From GWC2-45-19 sp964358085 (GTDB taxonomy: Bacteria > Patescibacteriota > Microgenomatia > CAZETR01 > Amesbacteraceae), in contig CAYHNU010000001.1 in NCBI GenBank assembly GCA_964358085.1, forward strand, positions 1 through 64,000: DNA of 64,000 bases. Reading direction: 5' to 3'. Within the stretch, counting starts at the first letter, position 1. Each line of letters begins with the position of its first letter. The notes beneath the pieces are model-generated. The model saw only the letters and a program-made list of their open reading frames with translations, was not told where the DNA came from and searched no databases. A program made the translations under genes and the position numbers. Shown piece after piece: positions 59,669 through 64,000 of this stretch.

Positions 59669-62600
59669 TTTCGTATTTTTTGTCAGGCTATTGGCAATTT
59701 GGGGAACGATTTTAGTTGTTTTTACTACTTTTTCTGTATACCAAGATATTAAACAGAATAAGCTGCTGAATTATACCGATACATATTCATCTTCTTCGGT
59801 GGATATTAAATCAGAATATAAATCTTCTGGTATTTTAAAGTACGTATTTAAATTTTTGGCGCATGATGACTATCTTGGAACAATGACGTTTAAGTATTTC
59901 CGTCTTCGGGAAAATCAAGGACAGGTAATTTTTAGAATTAAAGAAATCTCTCAAAAAGATTGGTATGCTGAAAACCGTTATGATTTCTCTTACTTCGTCA
60001 ATGATGATATTTATCAATTTGGTTTTCCTGAAATAAAAAATTCCAAAGGCAAACAGTTTATTGTTGAATTTGAAATTGTTTCCCAGACATTAATGAAAGA
60101 TCAGAGATCACTAGACCTAAAGACAGCACCAATTTTAACCGTTAAATACGTATTTCCGCGCGATACTTACTACAAATCAGTTGGGAAGCTGTCAACAATT
60201 GTTTTAAACAGATCCATTTCAGTATTGACCGAGATGGATTATGTTAAGGTGTTTATTTCTTCGTTCCTAATTGCCATGTTTTTCCTTATTGCCCTTAGTC
60301 GTCAAGAAAATGAAACCGGGCCAAAAATAATAATTCGACAAAAGGTTTTACAAAAAAACGTACAAATTTTGAGTAATTGGACAAATAAAATTAATCCCTT
60401 TATTGTCCCTGGAGTTGTTTTGATAATCTTGTCGTTAGGATTTGTCTCTGGTAATTATGTATTGGCTGAACGAATGTCAGTTCAATTGTGGGCTACCTTA
60501 TTTGGAAGTGTTGTTTTTTACATTCTTCAGGTAACTATCTTTAATAGGCTGTCAAATTTGATAAAACATATTAATACAATTAGTGCTAATACTCTATCGA
60601 TTTTGGACGACTTAATGAACAAAAAACTTTTGTTATTAATGGGGACACTGTTTGTAATAGTATCGGGTATGTCTGCCACATATTATTTAGGTGGAGATGA
60701 TTCCCGTTTATTTTACTTATACCCTCAAGAATTTTTGGACAACTATATATCTAAAATTGTGTCCGATACTGGAGTTAGTCAACTTACAAACCTTATTCCT
60801 CCAACATCATTATCGGCCTTTACGATAATTATGATAGGCCTAAGAAACATATTGTATCAGTTCAATCTTCAGGCGTTGTTAAATTCGGCAAATCTTGTAG
60901 GTGGATTTTTTGCCTTTTATTATTTATTAAATTACTTATTGAAACCAACAGATAAATACGAACGCGTAATTTGCGTCTTGGCTTCGTTTATGTATGTTTT
61001 TTCTATTTTTAATTTTTATACTCTATTAAATTCCAGATTGATAGCGGAATATTTAATAAGCTTGTTTCCACTATCTTTATATTTAGGTATTAAGGCAATA
61101 CGTGAAGGAAAATTTTATTTATTTATTTTGGCTACACTTATTTGGTCGGCCTTTAGTTTCCTTTCCGTCACTCTTCCTTTATCTGGCGCAGTTTTGATTA
61201 CTTCTATTCCTTTACTTATTTTCGCGACATGGAAACACAAAATCAGGATAATTGCATATTTAGTGGGAGCAGGTCTACTGTTTGCTGTTCTAAATTTACA
61301 TTGGTTTATGTTTATCCCGTATACAAACTTTTCTAAAAACATACCCGGTTCGTATACACCAAGCCTTACTTCTGTGGAATTCCGCAAGCAAAATGAGATT
61401 GGTATCAGAACAGTTTCCGACATAAATAATAGTTTCTTTCCATTGCTAAATTCGTATCATCGAAAAATTCAGATAAATTTTAATTGGCCCCATTTACCTA
61501 TATATTTATCTTGGTATTCAAAAATCTTAATACTTGGATATTTATTGATAGCTGTAGTCATCATAGCCGGCATTAGGATAGAAAAGAATAAACAAAGAAA
61601 AGGTATTTATGTTGCCTTAGTGATTAATTTTGTTTTAGCCGTTTATTTTTTTACGGTCAACATTGGTCCTTGGGGAGTTGATGTATTCTTGTGGTTGTCT
61701 AATCATATTCCTGGGTTTGTAATTTTCCGCAACATGTTTGATAAATTCGCATATGCAATGGCATTCCAATGGGCATTCTTAATTTCAGTCAGCTTAATTG
61801 TCATTGTTAAGTCCATTAAAAAAACTATGTTTAAAGAATATTTGTTATTTGCAATTTTTTTGATTGCAATAATCAATGCCAAACCCTTCCTTTTGAGAGA
61901 ATTTGTAAATCTGCCGTACTGGACTAGTAAATATAGCCATGATGGGATTACAGCTTTTAATAGTGATTATTTAGATTTGCTAAAATTTGTAAAAAATCAA
62001 GATGGCGTTGGTCGTTATTTATCACTACCTTTGTTAACTGGCAATAGTGTGATTGTAGAGGGAGAAAAACAAAAGGACCATTATTACGCTGGTGTATCAC
62101 CACTTTTATTATTAACTGGTAAGAACGATATGTCTGGACTAATGAGCTTTGGTGAACATTCAAATAAAGTTTTTAAATGGCTTACTAAAAAAGATTACGA
62201 TAGTTTTGGACAATTATTACAACAATATAACGTTAAATATATAATTTTAAGTAACTCAACGTCTGAAGATCTTCAGCCAAGTTTCATGTTTTCTGATGGT
62301 TTGTTTTACTTGCAGACTAAAAGTTTTTATCAAAGCATAATTGGTCAGAAAGTAAGAGATTTTGGATCCAGGTACAGTTTATTTGAAATAAATTCTAAAT
62401 ATTTAAGTGAAAAGATATATATTACCGATAGCCCTGGATCGTTTGTAAATCAAGAGGCCAATTTGTCTTTTAAAAAACTTGCTACTCATGAATATGAAAT
62501 CGAAGTCTCGGATCTTAGAAAACAACTTTCACTGGTATTCTTAGACCCTTATCTTAAAGAATGGCAATTGCTCACACCGAGTGGAAAAGAACTGTCCACT

Positions 62601-62849
62601 GAATATCATCACCCTGTTTTTGGCTACGCCAATTTATGGGAAATTAATCCTCAAATTATTCAGATTGACTTTCCTAAGTCAGATTATCAAATAATGTCAG
62701 ATGGAAGTTTGAAATTAAAGTTAAAGCTATACTTTCAACCATATAATTATTTTTGGACAGTAAATATTATATCTGCATCGGCATATGCGTTAGGAATAGC
62801 TTATGTATTGTTATCTATATTCATTAAATTTATTAAAAAACAGAAATGA
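59661..62849 (+). CDS. AftD-like giant GT-C with fused N-terminal outer domain, 1062 aa
   Basis: 1062 aa from the ATG at 59661 (MFNFVFFVRLLAIWGTILVV). Residues 1-25 are a helix; about 50-185 an outer beta-rich domain (TMTFKYFRLRENQGQVIFRI, FSYFVNDDIYQFGFPEI); helices near 200 and 250-290 follow; then a full AftD-like GT-C starting near 335 with YYLGGDDSRLFYLYPQEFLD, FRNMFDKFAYAMAFQWAF near 690 and VFGYANLWEINPQ near 985. The N-terminal part resembles the separate protein at 12439. It is much longer than typical GT-C enzymes and seems to combine a binding module with the catalytic part. Very AT-rich. Confidence 0.78.
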   Translation: MFNFVFFVRLLAIWGTILVVFTTFSVYQDIKQNKLLNYTDTYSSSSVDIKSEYKSSGILKYVFKFLAHDDYLGTMTFKYFRLRENQGQVIFRIKEISQKDWYAENRYDFSYFVNDDIYQFGFPEIKNSKGKQFIVEFEIVSQTLMKDQRSLDLKTAPILTVKYVFPRDTYYKSVGKLSTIVLNRSISVLTEMDYVKVFISSFLIAMFFLIALSRQENETGPKIIIRQKVLQKNVQILSNWTNKINPFIVPGVVLIILSLGFVSGNYVLAERMSVQLWATLFGSVVFYILQVTIFNRLSNLIKHINTISANTLSILDDLMNKKLLLLMGTLFVIVSGMSATYYLGGDDSRLFYLYPQEFLDNYISKIVSDTGVSQLTNLIPPTSLSAFTIIMIGLRNILYQFNLQALLNSANLVGGFFAFYYLLNYLLKPTDKYERVICVLASFMYVFSIFNFYTLLNSRLIAEYLISLFPLSLYLGIKAIREGKFYLFILATLIWSAFSFLSVTLPLSGAVLITSIPLLIFATWKHKIRIIAYLVGAGLLFAVLNLHWFMFIPYTNFSKNIPGSYTPSLTSVEFRKQNEIGIRTVSDINNSFFPLLNSYHRKIQINFNWPHLPIYLSWYSKILILGYLLIAVVIIAGIRIEKNKQRKGIYVALVINFVLAVYFFTVNIGPWGVDVFLWLSNHIPGFVIFRNMFDKFAYAMAFQWAFLISVSLIVIVKSIKKTMFKEYLLFAIFLIAIINAKPFLLREFVNLPYWTSKYSHDGITAFNSDYLDLLKFVKNQDGVGRYLSLPLLTGNSVIVEGEKQKDHYYAGVSPLLLLTGKNDMSGLMSFGEHSNKVFKWLTKKDYDSFGQLLQQYNVKYIILSNSTSEDLQPSFMFSDGLFYLQTKSFYQSIIGQKVRDFGSRYSLFEINSKYLSEKIYITDSPGSFVNQEANLSFKKLATHEYEIEVSDLRKQLSLVFLDPYLKEWQLLTPSGKELSTEYHHPVFGYANLWEINPQIIQIDFPKSDYQIMSDGSLKLKLKLYFQPYNYFWTVNIISASAYALGIAYVLLSIFIKFIKKQK

Positions 62850-63145
62850 TTGTATTAATGATTATTTTGGTTTTTTTTGATGCGTTTTTTTTGCCCGCTA
62901 AAAATCTCTTTTCCAATTTAATTTTTGTTTTAATCTTAGGGTTGGGAATTTGGAAAATCCATTATTATAAAAATTGGTTCATGTTGTCTTTAGTTTTTAT
63001 TACCGCAGCAGTTGTCTTTTATTTGATTGGTAGTGAGTCTGCAAATGAAGTTATTGTCCAGAAGTTTTCGGACTGGACATTGATATCATTATTATTGGGT
63101 GCGTTGCGGTTGATCAAATTACCAAATGATAAAAATAGGATTTAG
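62846..63145 (+). CDS. Small membrane protein, three helices, unknown
   Basis: 99 aa, starting in an ATGA overlap with the giant GT-C. Three hydrophobic segments (about 1-14, 24-38, 45-62) and a fourth, weaker one near 78-90 (LISLLLGALRLI), with a short polar tail. No family recognised. Together with the next 53-aa gene it forms a pair of tiny membrane proteins between two giant GT-C genes, like the pair at 7283-7625. Confidence 0.65.
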   Translation: MIVLMIILVFFDAFFLPAKNLFSNLIFVLILGLGIWKIHYYKNWFMLSLVFITAAVVFYLIGSESANEVIVQKFSDWTLISLLLGALRLIKLPNDKNRI

Positions 63146-63287
63146 TTTTTTTTCGTTTTTTTTGGCTTTAACAAGTCTTCTGTTGTGGTTTGGAAAGACG
63201 GCTAAAGCTCAATTTTTGATAGAGATAGCTTTTGGCGTGATTGCAACATGTTTAGTTAGTTATTTATTTAGATTGACCAGAAAATGA
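63126..63287 (+). CDS. Tiny two-helix membrane protein, unknown
   Basis: 53 aa beginning MIKIGFSFFSFFLALTSLLL, overlapping the previous gene by 20 bp and the next by ATGA. Two hydrophobic segments (about 4-22 and 30-48) separated by FGKTAKAQ, ending FRLTRK. Coupling on both sides and codon use like its neighbours support a real gene. No family recognised. Confidence 0.6.
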   Translation: MIKIGFSFFSFFLALTSLLLWFGKTAKAQFLIEIAFGVIATCLVSYLFRLTRK

Positions 63288-64000
63288 TTCCCTTAATCGG
63301 TGCACATGACTTTCCATATCTTTTTTTAGATCAAGCTGCTGGCCTGTTTAGATTGCCTCTTACTTGGGCGACACAAAGCCATGACTCTCTGGGGGTATTT
63401 ACTTTATCTACTCTCTGGAATTGGCCATACGGACTTCTTTACGGATTGGCTGGAAAAATCGGCTTAAACTTTACTCTTTCTACATTATTTTTCGGCATTC
63501 TCCCCGTATTTATCTTAGGCTGGTTTACTATTGGCAAACTACTCAAAAGCCATTCTCTCTCATCTCCTGCAAGATTTGTGGGTCAATTCCTATTTATAGC
63601 CAACACATACATCCTGATGCTCATTGATGGAGGCCAACTTAGTCTGGCCGTAGCCTATTCTTTCTTCCCTCTGGTTATTCTTTATCTTCCCTCCCGATTA
63701 AACTTTGTTTTGGCTATCATTGCCATATCTTTCCTCGATATTCGTTATTTATACATCTTATTTATACCCATTGGCTTAAAAATATTTTTCGATTTTCGTC
63801 ATACATTTAAATACTTAATTACCGGATTATTCACGGGCTTAATTCTTATAGGTCTTCATAGTTATTGGATTTTGCCTTCCATCCTCTCCAAAGGTCCCTC
63901 TTTGCCCTCTACTTATACTCGTCCTGCTCAAGTAGACGCCCTTAGTTTTGCTAGCCTCTCTCATGCCTTTCTGTTGATTCATCCTCACTGGCCAAAGAAT
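63284..64000 (+). CDS. AftD-like GT-C, 3'-partial (runs off window)
   Basis: 239 codons, open to the end of the window. It starts in an ATGA overlap with the 53-aa gene. The first outer loop reads MIPLIGAHDFPYLFLDQAAG, with Asp residues where the genes at 57443 and 59661 have GGDD. It then has WNWPYGLLYGLAGKIG and several hydrophobic segments (LFFGILPVFILGWF, FLFIANTYILMLIDGGQLSL, WILPSILSKGP). This fits the N-terminal half of the same GT-C class, so three or more giant transferases lie in tandem. Composition returns toward the less AT-rich average. Confidence 0.72.
   Translation, partial: MIPLIGAHDFPYLFLDQAAGLFRLPLTWATQSHDSLGVFTLSTLWNWPYGLLYGLAGKIGLNFTLSTLFFGILPVFILGWFTIGKLLKSHSLSSPARFVGQFLFIANTYILMLIDGGQLSLAVAYSFFPLVILYLPSRLNFVLAIIAISFLDIRYLYILFIPIGLKIFFDFRHTFKYLITGLFTGLILIGLHSYWILPSILSKGPSLPSTYTRPAQVDALSFASLSHAFLLIHPHWPKN

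Overview
This window looks like part of a glycan-assembly island from a candidate-phyla (Patescibacteria/CPR) bacterium, most likely of the Microgenomates group. The assignment is inferred from architecture, not from a marker gene. Genes are packed with 1-40 bp overlaps and almost no intergenic DNA, Shine-Dalgarno sites are mostly absent, and polytopic GT-C enzymes are numerous. TGA is an ordinary stop (many ATGA stop/start overlaps), so the recoded-UGA lineages (Gracilibacteria, Absconditabacteria) are unlikely. I see no rRNA, tRNA, CRISPR array, transposase, integrase or housekeeping gene. No gap between genes exceeds 60 bp.

I count 59 coding regions: about 19 polytopic GT-C-like membrane proteins, 10 GT2 and 9 GT4 cytoplasmic glycosyltransferases, 8 SAM methyltransferases (3 FkbM-type) and 13 others. 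Layout: (a) 1-7.6 kb, plus-strand operon of GT4, GT-C and GT2 genes ending in two tiny membrane proteins. (b) 7.7-15.5 kb, a minus-strand GT2, four plus-strand GT-C-region genes, then two minus-strand GT-C genes. (c) 15.5-33.8 kb, one long coupled plus-strand operon: PMT-like GT-C paralogues, a BRO/DinD-like gene, GT2/GT4 enzymes, a PIG-V-like enzyme, a secreted NodB-like protein and a GT4 triplet. (d) 33.8-45.3 kb, short divergent and convergent units: FkbM methyltransferase, RlmN-like radical SAM protein, a polyprenyl-phosphate GT2 facing a GtrA flippase, an RfbE-like epimerase with a nucleotidyltransferase, and more GTs. (e) 45.3-54.6 kb, methyltransferases plus a GDP-heptose module (GmhA and a fused HddC-HddA). 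(f) 54.5-64 kb, clearly AT-richer: minus-strand GT4s, then very large AftD-like GT-C proteins, the last running off the window.

The genes suggest this route: nucleotide sugars, including a GDP-D-glycero-D-manno-heptose branch and probably a 2-epimerised CDP-hexose branch, feed cytoplasmic GT2/GT4 enzymes. DPM1-like GT2s load single sugars on polyprenyl phosphate, GtrA flips them, and the GT-C enzymes use them outside the membrane. Methyltransferases cap or decorate the glycan. No Wzx, Wzy, ABC glycan exporter or PglB/AglB-type oligosaccharyltransferase is visible here.

Three things stand out. First, a family of 28-bp arrays of four degenerate heptamers lies inside GT coding sequences. Second, divergent promoters place the -10 box about 6-10 nt before the start codon, which implies leaderless mRNAs; one pair is a perfect palindrome between a lipid-sugar synthase and GtrA. 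Third, adjacent paralogous GT-C genes look like a diversity-generating repertoire, with a probable inversion or insertion breakpoint near 12.94 kb.
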